A stretch of DNA of 49,871 nucleotides from Candidatus Omnitrophota bacterium (GTDB lineage: Bacteria > Omnitrophota > Gorgyraeia > Zapsychrales > Fredricksoniimonadaceae): contig CAIUQE010000015.1 of NCBI GenBank assembly GCA_903901225.1, positions 1 through 49,871 of the forward strand, written 5' to 3'. A model generated the notes under the pieces. That model was not told the DNA's origin. It worked only from the letters and a program-made list of their open reading frames with translations, and ran no database searches. Shown one piece after another: positions 8,401 through 16,156 of the stretch. Numbering within the stretch: position 1 is the stretch's first letter; every line of letters starts with the position of its first letter. The position numbers and the translations under genes are program-made.

Positions 8401-8751
8401 TTAAAATCCGGCCTGATCGTTGCTTGACGGAGCGGCGACGTTCCTGTACTCCGTGCGGTCAACCGCGTTCTTGTAACTTGTTGTTGTGGAATTCTCCAGA
8501 TTTCCCGTCGATGTCTTCGACGATTCCTTGTCCGTGTCCGTGGTCGAATTGGAGTAATACGGCTCATACTGCAGCGTGTTTCCGATCAAATTCGTCTGGT
8601 CACGCAGCGTAACGCTTGCGTCGCGCAAACGCCCCTGCAACGCGCGCTGGGCGTAAGTCTGCATGGCAACCACACCACCGATGACAAGCGCGATCAGGAT
8701 CGCGTACTCAGCAGTGTTCTGAGCTTTCCTGTTGTTGAACGATCTTGCCAT
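8401..8751 (-). CDS. Flp-like pilin paralogue (YEPYY type)
   Basis: 116 residues. The leader MARSFNNRKAQNTAEYA carries an AQxxxEY variant of the prepilin motif, then a hydrophobic helix and YAQRALQGRLRDASVTL. The LQYEPYY segment is shared with the pilin at 7650-7994. The rest is a Ser/Thr/Asp/Asn-rich head with no Cys. A GAGGA ribosome site lies just before the ATG. Together with the DEIGD-type pilins it forms an alternating array (YEPYY, DEIGD, YEPYY, ADQIG, DELGD in transcript order), suggesting duplication of a two-gene unit. Confidence 0.75.
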   Translation of the reverse strand: MARSFNNRKAQNTAEYAILIALVIGGVVAMQTYAQRALQGRLRDASVTLRDQTNLIGNTLQYEPYYSNSTTDTDKESSKTSTGNLENSTTTSYKNAVDRTEYRNVAAPSSNDQAGF

Positions 8752-8768
8752 GATATCCTCCTCAACAA

Positions 8769-8957
8769 TTAATGTGAATTAGTGAGCTTGCCGGCGATGG
8801 TGTTCATGGAATCAACGCTTCCCTGCAACATGCTGTTATACGCCGCGCGGAACGGGGATTTATTGCTGGCCACAAGCCCGATGATGACAACAATGACCGC
8901 CGTGACCAACAGCACGTATTCGAGCGTGCTTTGTCCGTTCTTATTGTTCCTTGCCAT
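8769..8957 (-). CDS. flp: Short Flp pilin
   Basis: 62 residues, the usual size of a Flp major pilin. The leader MARNNKNGQSTLEYV holds the GQSTLEY prepilin motif, followed by a hydrophobic helix (VLLVTAVIVVIIGLVASN) and a short head ending in NTIAGKLTNSH. It lacks the YxxRxxQGR motif of the longer paralogues and so looks most like a classical Flp subunit. It is second in the promoter-proximal pilin array. Whether it or the first pilin is the major subunit cannot be told from sequence. Confidence 0.75.
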   Translation of the reverse strand: MARNNKNGQSTLEYVLLVTAVIVVIIGLVASNKSPFRAAYNSMLQGSVDSMNTIAGKLTNSH

Positions 8958-8984
8958 GAAGCTCCTCCTCGTTAAGATAGCGTT

Positions 8985-9143
8985 TTAGTCCTTCTGGTAC
9001 TCGTCGCTCACCGTCTTCTGCTGCGCCTGGACGGCGCGGTAAACATAGACGCTCATGGCGGACGCCGCCATGCCCACGACCGCGATCACAAGGGCATATT
9101 CGATCAGGCTCTGGCCTTTAAAATGAACCACGCGCCGTTTCAT
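8985..9143 (-). CDS. flp: Short Flp-like pilin, first of the array
   Basis: 52 residues from the ATG at 9143, which has a GGAG ribosome site and begins a typical leader, MKRRVVHFKGQSLIEYA. The open frame continues upstream but that part has no pilin features. A hydrophobic helix and YVYRAVQAQQKTVSDEY follow, a short form of the YxxRxxQ motif of the longer pilins. It is the first gene after the promoter at 9251-9278 and is separated from it by an untranslated leader of roughly 100 nt. Confidence 0.7.
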   Translation of the reverse strand: MKRRVVHFKGQSLIEYALVIAVVGMAASAMSVYVYRAVQAQQKTVSDEYQKD

Positions 9144-9250
9144 CTTGCCGCTCCGAATGTTAGGGCCCGAACCTTGCATTTTATTACAAAATTCCGTCGG
9201 GAATACTGGCATGGAAACAGAGCCCAGAGCCCGTGGTCCCGCGTAAAAAA

Positions 9251-9278
9251 AGTATAACATATATAGTATGCGTGTCAA
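9251..9278 (-). promoter_or_regulatory. Promoter of the pilin array
   Basis: On the minus strand, TTGACA (9278-9273) and TATACT (9256-9251) are separated by 16 bp. It lies between the helix-turn-helix gene and the first pilin gene, so the pilins can be expressed independently of the assembly-machine operon upstream. Confidence 0.7.
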
Positions 9279-9295
9279 CGCCGTCGCAAGATCAA

Positions 9296-11086
9296 TTAAT
9301 TTTTATCTGACGACAGAATGGAGAAGTGGTACTTCCGATCATCATAATCCGTCATGCACGAGCGATTCACAATATCAACAGCGCCGCGCAGTGCCGCGAC
9401 CCTGGAAAATCCCGGCTCCGGTACCAATAGCACATGAATCGCGGTCTTTTCATGTCTGATATGCCCGGGAACATTCAGGATATCGTCCATGATCGTTTCA
9501 TCACCGTGGACACCCAACAAGAATTCCCGTGATCTTTTCTTTAGCAGATCGAATGTCATCGTTAATAACGATTCAATTCGCTGACAGACAGCTACCGCTT
9601 TCATATCAAAGGCCATGCTACTCATGATCAGATCGGGATTTAAATCGTTGTTATCACTTATCTTGCGGATATTTGACATTCTATGAAGATATTTCTCCAT
9701 CAACTGAACCGCGGAAGCTTCCTCCTGTGGAATATTTGTGAGTAAAACCGTCCTTTCAGAAGAATTCTGATGCGTTACGTCAATGGCCCTTAACATGAAT
9801 GAGCGATGTTCATCCGGCTTGCAGCGGCCTTCGGCTAAAATGTAGCGCTCACCAAAATTAGGATCAAAGAACTCTGTCTTTAAGGCATTACCAGTTATTT
9901 CAATGTTTCCCACAAATTGCGGTATATTCGCGATAAATTTTATATTTTTACTCTGACTTACTACCGTACTCCATATCAAATTCCTGTTCATGCTCCACAA
10001 TTCAATTTTATCCAGCTTATAGGTAGTTGCGCCATCCAAAAACATTAGAAATTCACAAAAACTTTGATCAACCACTCCATTTTGATCAAACATAATGAGC
10101 TTTTCTGTTCCAACGAGGCCATCTACAACTAATTCTATGGCCTTTAATACCGGTCGTCCTCCACTTACCGTTTCGCCCGGAAGCACCCTCCCAAGATCCG
10201 CCGACAAACAAAAATGCTCGCCCGTATCTGCCACGCATTTTAAAGTGTCCACGCAAATACCGGCCGCCATCAGCTCAGACTCAAGCGCCATTGCCAAAGA
10301 CCGGATCGGAATATTTTTCCCGAGGAACCCCGTTATCAGTGCCTCCGCCGGCTGAGGTTCAGCATCAAATATCTTCCAAAGCCTGTCCGGGGAACTTTCC
10401 TGGACCGCGTTGAGCAAGTCCACGCCCATGGCCCGTGAAAATAACACCGCCTCAAGCAAAGCCGCCTTCGTCAGATCAATGCCCGCGGCCCGGGCCAGGA
10501 CATACCCCAGCGACGGGCGCCGCATGATGTCCTGCATAACAGCCCGTATCAAAATATATCCGGCCTGGCCCAGCAGCGGCCCGCGGTCCCCGTCCCAAAT
10601 GCATGCCCGCGACGGCGGCGCTTCAGGTGTTATCGACACCGGTTCAGCCTTGCGCGCCAGGATATCCGCCGACAAAGAAAGAGCTTCGACGGGCTCCGGA
10701 GCCTCTTCTTGCGGGGCTTCCATTTCTTCTGTTACCAGCGCTTCAGGGCTTTTTGGAACTTCCGGCTCTTTAATTTCTGTCGTGGCGGGCAGGCCTCCGA
10801 GGAACGGGACGACCTGGGCAAAAAGCTGTTCTTTCTTTTGCAACGGGATAAGGAAATTCTTCGGGGCCTTCTTCCTTACATCAGCATCCGGCCCTGGTGT
10901 CCGGCCCACAGGGCTACTCAAGGATGATCCTTTAAGGACCGCGTTGATCGATGATTTCGAAATTTCGAGATGAAACACTTCCTGCAGGACCATGGCAAGC
11001 TTTCTGCAACTTACCGAAGGCTCTGCCCTTTTCTTTTCGATAATAAAATCTATGATTTCTTGTTTTAATTTGTAAGTAACGCCCAT
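9296..11086 (-). CDS. Helix-turn-helix protein resembling a domesticated transposase
   Basis: 596 residues from the ATG at 11086; alternative in-frame starts are 11122 (ATG) and 11140 (TTG), none with a strong ribosome site. The N terminus (about 1-60) looks like a DNA-binding homeodomain-like fold: KLKQEIIDFIIEKK, CRKLAMVLQEVF, then SKSSINAVLKGS as a possible recognition helix. A Pro/Glu-rich linker (EEMEAPQEEAPEPVEA) follows, then a long region with IMFDQNGVVDQS and VLLTNIPQEEASAVQLMEKY that faintly resembles DDE transposases. I see no flanking terminal inverted repeats. It sits inside the Tad locus between the machine genes and the pilin promoter, and is more AT-rich than its neighbours. 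A regulatory role is possible but unproven. Confidence 0.5.
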   Translation of the reverse strand: MGVTYKLKQEIIDFIIEKKRAEPSVSCRKLAMVLQEVFHLEISKSSINAVLKGSSLSSPVGRTPGPDADVRKKAPKNFLIPLQKKEQLFAQVVPFLGGLPATTEIKEPEVPKSPEALVTEEMEAPQEEAPEPVEALSLSADILARKAEPVSITPEAPPSRACIWDGDRGPLLGQAGYILIRAVMQDIMRRPSLGYVLARAAGIDLTKAALLEAVLFSRAMGVDLLNAVQESSPDRLWKIFDAEPQPAEALITGFLGKNIPIRSLAMALESELMAAGICVDTLKCVADTGEHFCLSADLGRVLPGETVSGGRPVLKAIELVVDGLVGTEKLIMFDQNGVVDQSFCEFLMFLDGATTYKLDKIELWSMNRNLIWSTVVSQSKNIKFIANIPQFVGNIEITGNALKTEFFDPNFGERYILAEGRCKPDEHRSFMLRAIDVTHQNSSERTVLLTNIPQEEASAVQLMEKYLHRMSNIRKISDNNDLNPDLIMSSMAFDMKAVAVCQRIESLLTMTFDLLKKRSREFLLGVHGDETIMDDILNVPGHIRHEKTAIHVLLVPEPGFSRVAALRGAVDIVNRSCMTDYDDRKYHFSILSSDKN

Positions 11087-11093
11087 AGGAATT

Positions 11094-11106
11094 GTCCAAT
11101 CTGGAC
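11094..11106. repeat. TGTCCA...TGGACG inverted repeat near the HTH gene start
   Basis: The short palindrome TGTCCAATCTGGACG lies 8 bp upstream of the ATG at 11086. The 11-mer TGTCCAATCTG within it recurs at 114-124 (reverse strand) and twice as an inverted pair at 27832-27860. If translation starts at 11086 it sits where an autoregulatory operator would be; if it starts earlier the site is coding. Confidence 0.4.
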
Positions 11107-11148
11107 GTTTCCAATATATCATGCGACATTCACACTGCAAGATGATTT

Positions 11149-11490
11149 CTACGCCGTTTGCACCACATCACCAATAGTTGTGGCGGTACTTTGGATTGTG
11201 CCTGGCGGAAGTTCGATCACGCGATCAGCCGACCAGAATACCGGGCTTAGCCGGTTAGGCGGGATATTCTCCACGATACCGACAACTTTGCCCTGACGGT
11301 CCACGAACACGGCATCGATCGGGAATTTCATGAAGAACATGTGGATGGAATTGCAACGGGTGATGATGAGGCCTTGCCCGGTGCCCAGCGCCTGTCGCCC
11401 CAGCAAGCCGCGCGCTCGCGCGAAAAACGTGTCGGCCAGATCCGCGCGTGCGCAAAGAACAGTATGGCGCGTGCGATTCGTAACGATCAC
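11149..11490 (-). CDS. DUF192 family protein
   Basis: 113 residues matching the DUF192/COG1430 family: FFARARGLLGR near the N terminus, a central HMFFMKFPIDAVFVD and a C-terminal VIELPPGT. The family is a small beta-rich fold of unknown biochemical function, usually secreted or lipid-anchored; here no signal peptide is visible. The start overlaps the stop of the fusion ATPase gene by 4 bp, so it is translationally coupled within the Tad operon. DUF192 genes are sometimes found beside Tad loci, and the coupling suggests a pilus-related job, but none is established. Confidence 0.8.
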   Translation of the reverse strand: MIVTNRTRHTVLCARADLADTFFARARGLLGRQALGTGQGLIITRCNSIHMFFMKFPIDAVFVDRQGKVVGIVENIPPNRLSPVFWSADRVIELPPGTIQSTATTIGDVVQTA

Positions 11491-13661
11491 GGGGCCGGAT
11501 CAGCCTTGTCGGGTAAAAAAATATCCTGTTTGATATCGACGCCGCGCTTGACAAAATCCTCGAAACAAACCGGCACGTACCCCGTAGGGTGGTAGGTGCC
11601 AATGATGCGGCCGCTGGGGTCAATGCCCTTGTGTTCAAAAACAAAAATGTCTTTAAGTTCTGGGAGCCCGTCGACGATATTGCCGGTCACCTCCGTGATC
11701 CCCGTGATCTTGCGCGACCCGTCGGAAAAACGCGAGATCTGGATCACGATATCAATGGCGGAGGCCACCATGTCGTACACCGCGCGCAGGGGCAGTTCGA
11801 TCCCGCTCAACAGCATCATCGCGTTCAGGCGCGTGATGGCGTCGCGGGTGGTGTTCGCGTGCAGGGTGGTCAACGACCCGTCATGGCCGGTGTTCATGGC
11901 CTGGAGCATGTCGAGCACCTCAGGGCCGCGGCACTCACCAATGATGATCCTGTCCGGCCGCATGCGCAGCGTGTTGATGAAAAGGTCGCGGATCAGGACG
12001 GCGCCCTTGCCTTCAACGTTCGCCGGGCGCGACTCGAGCCTCGCCCAGTGCGACTTGGTGAGCTTGAGCTCCGCCGCGTCCTCGATCGAAATGATGCGCT
12101 CACCGTCGGGAATGTACTCCGAGATGATGTTCAACAGCGTTGTCTTTCCGGAACCCGTGCCGCCCGAAACGACCATGTTCTTGCGCGTGACGACGGCGGC
12201 ATAGATGAATTTGGCCATGGCCGGCGTCAGGCTCTTGAACTTGTTGAGGAGGTCATCCATCGTATGCCGGTCCTGCCCGAACTTGCGAATGGTGATCATC
12301 GGGCCCATCAGCGACAACGGCGGGATGATCGCGTTGATGCGCGAACCGTCCGGGAGGCGCGCGTCGACCATGGGCACCGACTCGTCGATGCGGCGCCCCA
12401 GCGGCGCGATGATCCGGTCGATGACCGAACGGACCTGTTGGTTCGACAGAAATCTTTTGGACGTCAGGATGATCTTGCCGTTCTTTTCAACGTAGATCTC
12501 GTCCTTGTTGTTGACCATGATGTCCGTCACGTCCTGGTCGGCCAAAAGGTCTTCAAGGGGCCCCAGCCCCAGAGCTTCGTTGAGGATCTCGGTCACGATG
12601 ATCGACCGCTCCTGGTGCGACGCCGAAAAATTATCCCCCTCTTCCGCCAGAAGGTCGACGATGATGCGCTCCGCCTGTTTCTTGATCTGCGCCGCCTGCT
12701 CGGGATCGGCCAGCGCTTCCGGCGTGATGGCCTTGAGGTTCATCCGATCGATCAGTTTCTCGTGGATGCGTTTCTTCAAACGCGTCACCTCATCTTCTTC
12801 CTTCTTGATGCCGTACGACGCCTTCGTCGACAGGTTGGCCGTAATGCCGAACTTTTCCCAGAACCCGTCGTCTTTTTTCTCTTCCGCGGTGCGGGTGCGC
12901 ACGACCTCGGTCGTGTTGACATAATGGCCGTCTTTTTCAAGCTCATGGGCAAGGTCAATGAAAGAGGTCGACACTTTGGCTTTGGGGCTGTAAACGACGG
13001 TCGGAATGCCGCGATTAAGCGCCACGCCCACGGTCTTGCCATCAGAAGGGATGCGGGAAATAATATCGCACCCCAGCGCGTCCTTGACCTCCTGCCACGC
13101 CACGCCGCCATGGCTTTCCGCGCGATTGAGGACCATCTGGATCATTTTCGAGGGGTACCGCTGCCCCTGCAGGACATCCAGCCCCCAACGCAATTGGTAC
13201 ACCGCGAGGATGTCGGGCGTCGCCACCAGGAGGATCAGGTTGGACATGTCGAAAATGGACAGGAGCGTCTCGGTAAAGTTCTTCCCCACGTCCACAATGA
13301 TGTAATCGTAGGCCGCCGATATGCGCCGGAAAAGCAGTTTTATCCCGTCGGGCGTCACCTGCCCCGCCTGACGGATGTTCATCACGGAGGTGATGAAATG
13401 GACTCCCGAAGAATGGATGGCAACGAATTTTTTGATCGTTTCCGGGTCCTGGGAATGTTCCAGTTCCGGCAGGATGTCGACGATGGATTGCCGCGGCGCG
13501 ATATTGAACATGCGCGCCATGTCCTGCCCGGCCTGGAAATCAAGGTCAATGACCAGCGTCCTTTTCCCCGACAAGGCCAGGGCCGTCGCCGTGTTAACGC
13601 AGACGAATGTCTTGCCGACACCGCCCTTGTTGCTGAAAACTGTTATCACCCTTGCCGACAT
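11487..13661 (-). CDS. TadZ/CpaE - TadA/CpaF fusion ATPase
   Basis: 724 residues holding two machines in one chain. Residues about 1-250 are a MinD/ParA-type ATPase: deviant Walker A KGGVGKT at about 12-18, VIDLDFQAGQD and YDYIIVDVGKN, the TadZ/CpaE localisation factor without its usual N-terminal receiver-like domain. A charged linker (about 250-295) leads to a complete TadA/CpaF secretion ATPase with VTDIMVNN, Walker A GGTGSGKTT, RIIIGECRG and TTLHAN. In most Tad loci these are separate adjacent genes. No stop or frameshift separates them here. It should sit at the inner membrane, positioning the apparatus and powering assembly through TadB/TadC. The gene follows the secretin gene by 9 bp. 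Confidence 0.9.
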   Translation of the reverse strand: MSARVITVFSNKGGVGKTFVCVNTATALALSGKRTLVIDLDFQAGQDMARMFNIAPRQSIVDILPELEHSQDPETIKKFVAIHSSGVHFITSVMNIRQAGQVTPDGIKLLFRRISAAYDYIIVDVGKNFTETLLSIFDMSNLILLVATPDILAVYQLRWGLDVLQGQRYPSKMIQMVLNRAESHGGVAWQEVKDALGCDIISRIPSDGKTVGVALNRGIPTVVYSPKAKVSTSFIDLAHELEKDGHYVNTTEVVRTRTAEEKKDDGFWEKFGITANLSTKASYGIKKEEDEVTRLKKRIHEKLIDRMNLKAITPEALADPEQAAQIKKQAERIIVDLLAEEGDNFSASHQERSIIVTEILNEALGLGPLEDLLADQDVTDIMVNNKDEIYVEKNGKIILTSKRFLSNQQVRSVIDRIIAPLGRRIDESVPMVDARLPDGSRINAIIPPLSLMGPMITIRKFGQDRHTMDDLLNKFKSLTPAMAKFIYAAVVTRKNMVVSGGTGSGKTTLLNIISEYIPDGERIISIEDAAELKLTKSHWARLESRPANVEGKGAVLIRDLFINTLRMRPDRIIIGECRGPEVLDMLQAMNTGHDGSLTTLHANTTRDAITRLNAMMLLSGIELPLRAVYDMVASAIDIVIQISRFSDGSRKITGITEVTGNIVDGLPELKDIFVFEHKGIDPSGRIIGTYHPTGYVPVCFEDFVKRGVDIKQDIFLPDKADPAP

Positions 13662-13670
13662 ATGTTCTTC

Positions 13671-15275
13671 TTAATTGGGGTTGTTCGCGTTCTTCGCGAT
13701 CGCGTCGAGGCTGTAAATGATCGGGATATTGAGGGAAACTTCCTGGTCATCCATCCCCAGTGGAAAAGCGGCGTACGGAGAAAGGATCTGCGCCGTATTG
13801 ACCGCGTCCTGGTCAAACACGTCGTGGCCCGATGAATCTTTCACGGCAACGCTCTTGAGCGTCCCGTCCTTCTGGATCACGAGCGCGAGCTTGACAACGC
13901 CCTCCCAGCCTTTTTCCTGGGCTTCGAACGGATAAGCGATGGCCGACCCGATCTTTGCCTGCACCGAGACAGCGTAAGCGTCAAACATGGTCGGCGCGGA
14001 CTTTTCCGGCGCCGGTTGGGCCGCGGCGGCGACGCCCGCGTTGGTCTGTTTGCGTTTTTCCGGCTGCAGGATCGTTGACGTGATCGAAATAACAACCTCC
14101 GTCTCTTCGTTCGCCGGATTGGTATGCGTGTAGCGGAAGAACATGCCCAGGACCGGTATCTTGCTCAGGTACGGGACACGGTTGGTCATCTGGTTGGTGC
14201 TGCGCTTGATCATCCCGGCCAGGACAATGGTCTGATGGTCTTCCATCACCAGTTGCGTCTGGGCCGAACGCGTCAAGAACGCGATATCCGTCCCCGCGGG
14301 TTTGCTGGCATCAATATCGCTGATCGACACGTTCAGCAGGACATTGATCGTTCTGTTATCATCAATGGTCGGCGTGATGGCCATGTTGACGCCATAGTCC
14401 TTGAACGTGGTGTTCTGCGTCTGCGCCCCGCCCGACGCCGATGTCGTGGTCTGCTTGATGGGGATCTGCCCGCCGACCAGGAACGTGGCTTCCTTGCCGC
14501 TGACGACCACCAGGCGCGGCTTGGAAAGTATCTTCGCCCGGCCCTGCTGGATGAGCGCGTTGACTGTCGCGGTCAATGCCGCCGTGCGCGAAAAATCACC
14601 GATCTTGAAAAGGTCCTTGAGCGTGCCGTTCTGGCGGGGGATGTGCGTGTCGGTCGCCACATAGTTCTCCGTGTAGGCGTAAGAACCATTCCCCCAGTCG
14701 ACCCCGAGTTCCTTCGTCAACGTCGTGTTGAGCTCCGTCACCTGAACATCGATCTGGACCAGTTTCTCTTCTTTTTGCTTCTGGATAAAATTAATGATGC
14801 GCTCGCTGAAAGGCTCAAGGAGCTTCTTGACGGCATCGTTCTTGTCGTCGCGCGCCTGGCCCGAAACAATAACCTTCCCCTCTTCCGTGTTGGCTTTAAC
14901 AACGACACCTTCGATGCCCGCGCTTTTCAGGAGGCTCTCGATCCTTTTCTGCAACAGGACAAGGTCCTCCTGGACCACGCGGATGATGATCGTGCTTTTG
15001 CCGGAATCATCCCAGACGAAAAGGACGGTTTGCCCATTCTCAATACCAATGATCTCGACGGATTCCGCGCGCGCGTCGTTGATATCGGCGACCTTGGGGT
15101 CCGTGATAGAAACGCGCTTGAGGTTGCGGGTAGGGATAGTTTCGATGTCACCCTTGAGAAGCTCTATCTCGGTATAGGAACCGCTGGCAGGCACCGCGCT
15201 ATTCGCGACCGGCGTCCCACCCGCGACTATCAAAACCATCAACCCCACACGCGCGGCGCGTTTCCAGAAAAGCAT
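13671..15275 (-). CDS. cpaC: Tad secretin (CpaC/RcpA) with TonB-like C-terminal domain
   Basis: 534 residues. A signal peptide (about 1-27, ending near ANSAVPA) is followed by the pilus-secretin N domain (about 35-105), a BON-like domain (about 110-175) and the secretin core (about 250-415) with GGQIPIK, DYGVNMAITPTID and TNRVPYLSKIPVLG. After a Pro/Ala linker, residues about 440-525 resemble a TonB C-terminal or energy-transducer fold (AYPFEAQEKGWEGVVKLALV, then KDSSGHDVFDQDAV). That fusion is unusual for CpaC. The protein should form the outer-membrane channel for the pilus. The start overlaps the cpaB stop as TGATG. The TonB assignment is by pattern only. Confidence 0.85.
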   Translation of the reverse strand: MLFWKRAARVGLMVLIVAGGTPVANSAVPASGSYTEIELLKGDIETIPTRNLKRVSITDPKVADINDARAESVEIIGIENGQTVLFVWDDSGKSTIIIRVVQEDLVLLQKRIESLLKSAGIEGVVVKANTEEGKVIVSGQARDDKNDAVKKLLEPFSERIINFIQKQKEEKLVQIDVQVTELNTTLTKELGVDWGNGSYAYTENYVATDTHIPRQNGTLKDLFKIGDFSRTAALTATVNALIQQGRAKILSKPRLVVVSGKEATFLVGGQIPIKQTTTSASGGAQTQNTTFKDYGVNMAITPTIDDNRTINVLLNVSISDIDASKPAGTDIAFLTRSAQTQLVMEDHQTIVLAGMIKRSTNQMTNRVPYLSKIPVLGMFFRYTHTNPANEETEVVISITSTILQPEKRKQTNAGVAAAAQPAPEKSAPTMFDAYAVSVQAKIGSAIAYPFEAQEKGWEGVVKLALVIQKDGTLKSVAVKDSSGHDVFDQDAVNTAQILSPYAAFPLGMDDQEVSLNIPIIYSLDAIAKNANNPN

Positions 15276-16153
15276 CAGTTCGCCCCTTTCCCAGCCTTAT
15301 AGACCAGAATGGAAGGATCAAGTCCTGTCTCCGGCTTTTTCTTGCGGTTTTTTGGCGACTCGACCACGATCGTATTGATCACGGGTGCCGCCATCGACGG
15401 AACAGGAAGGTCGGCCCCGGTATTCTCAAGCACGTATTCCGCCAGCGTCGACCATGTAGCCGCCGATATCATGGCGGGTTTCTTCTCGCTGGAAGAACGC
15501 AAGGCGAGCTCGATCTTGCCGTTCTTTTCCGCGAACGAAAGCAGGCTGGCCTCATCGGGTGCCACCGCGAGCGTGATCTTCATGTTCGTGTTCTTCTGCT
15601 GGTCATCGTAAACGCTCGGCTGATCCACGTTGCCATTGACCGCCATGACCTGGATGTTCTGGAAGATCATCGCCGTCACGGAGTCTTTCTTGGCAGGATC
15701 TTTGGCATTGGCCGCAGGGATATCCAGCTGGGCAATGATGTCAACATAATCGCCGGGGCTGAGCAGCCCGCCGACCGCCTTGAGCACATCGATCTGGATG
15801 GTCATGGCGCGCTTGCCGGGCGGCATACGCAGCGATAAAGCCTGCGGTTTTCTTTCTTTTTTGGCATCTTCCGCCTTTTTTGCGACCTGGGCGGCCGCGA
15901 TCCTGGCCACCTCCTGCTCCGCCTGCTTGGAACGCGACTCAAACTCGGCGATCCTTTGATTGAACATCTGTATCTGCTGGCGGTTCGCGTCGTCTTTCAA
16001 TTCCTGGTCCTTCTTGAATTTGGCAGCGATGCTCTGCGTCTGGTACGTGATCGTCGTCTGAACGAAATTACTGACGAGCACCGCCGCGATAAGCCCGGTG
16101 GCCACAGCCGCAATGAGAACAAAGATCTGTTTCTTGTTTTCCATCAGCGCCAT
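15275..16153 (-). CDS. cpaB: Flp pilus assembly protein CpaB/RcpC
   Basis: 292 residues. An N-terminal membrane anchor (IFVLIAAVATGLIAAVLVSN) is followed by a coiled-coil-prone region (about 40-95) and an RcpC/CpaB-type SAF-like domain with KRAMTIQIDVLKAVGGLL and GDYVDIIAQLD. Family members are periplasmic proteins that modulate the secretin. The start at 16153 has an AGGAG site 8 nt upstream, better than the internal ATG at 16144. It lies 3 bp after the isomerase gene and overlaps the secretin gene, so all three are cotranscribed. Confidence 0.85.
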   Translation of the reverse strand: MALMENKKQIFVLIAAVATGLIAAVLVSNFVQTTITYQTQSIAAKFKKDQELKDDANRQQIQMFNQRIAEFESRSKQAEQEVARIAAAQVAKKAEDAKKERKPQALSLRMPPGKRAMTIQIDVLKAVGGLLSPGDYVDIIAQLDIPAANAKDPAKKDSVTAMIFQNIQVMAVNGNVDQPSVYDDQQKNTNMKITLAVAPDEASLLSFAEKNGKIELALRSSSEKKPAMISAATWSTLAEYVLENTGADLPVPSMAAPVINTIVVESPKNRKKKPETGLDPSILVYKAGKGAN

Positions 16154-16156
16154 GGG

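Noticed and set aside
9296-11140. Complete insertion sequence
   Set aside because: No terminal inverted repeats or target duplications could be seen around the gene and it sits cleanly between operon members.
11589-13835. 748-codon plus-strand ORF opposite the TadZ-TadA fusion
   Set aside because: It is the antisense shadow of a high-GC gene with strong codon bias; it has no family motifs or ribosome site, and the minus strand has complete ATPase motifs.
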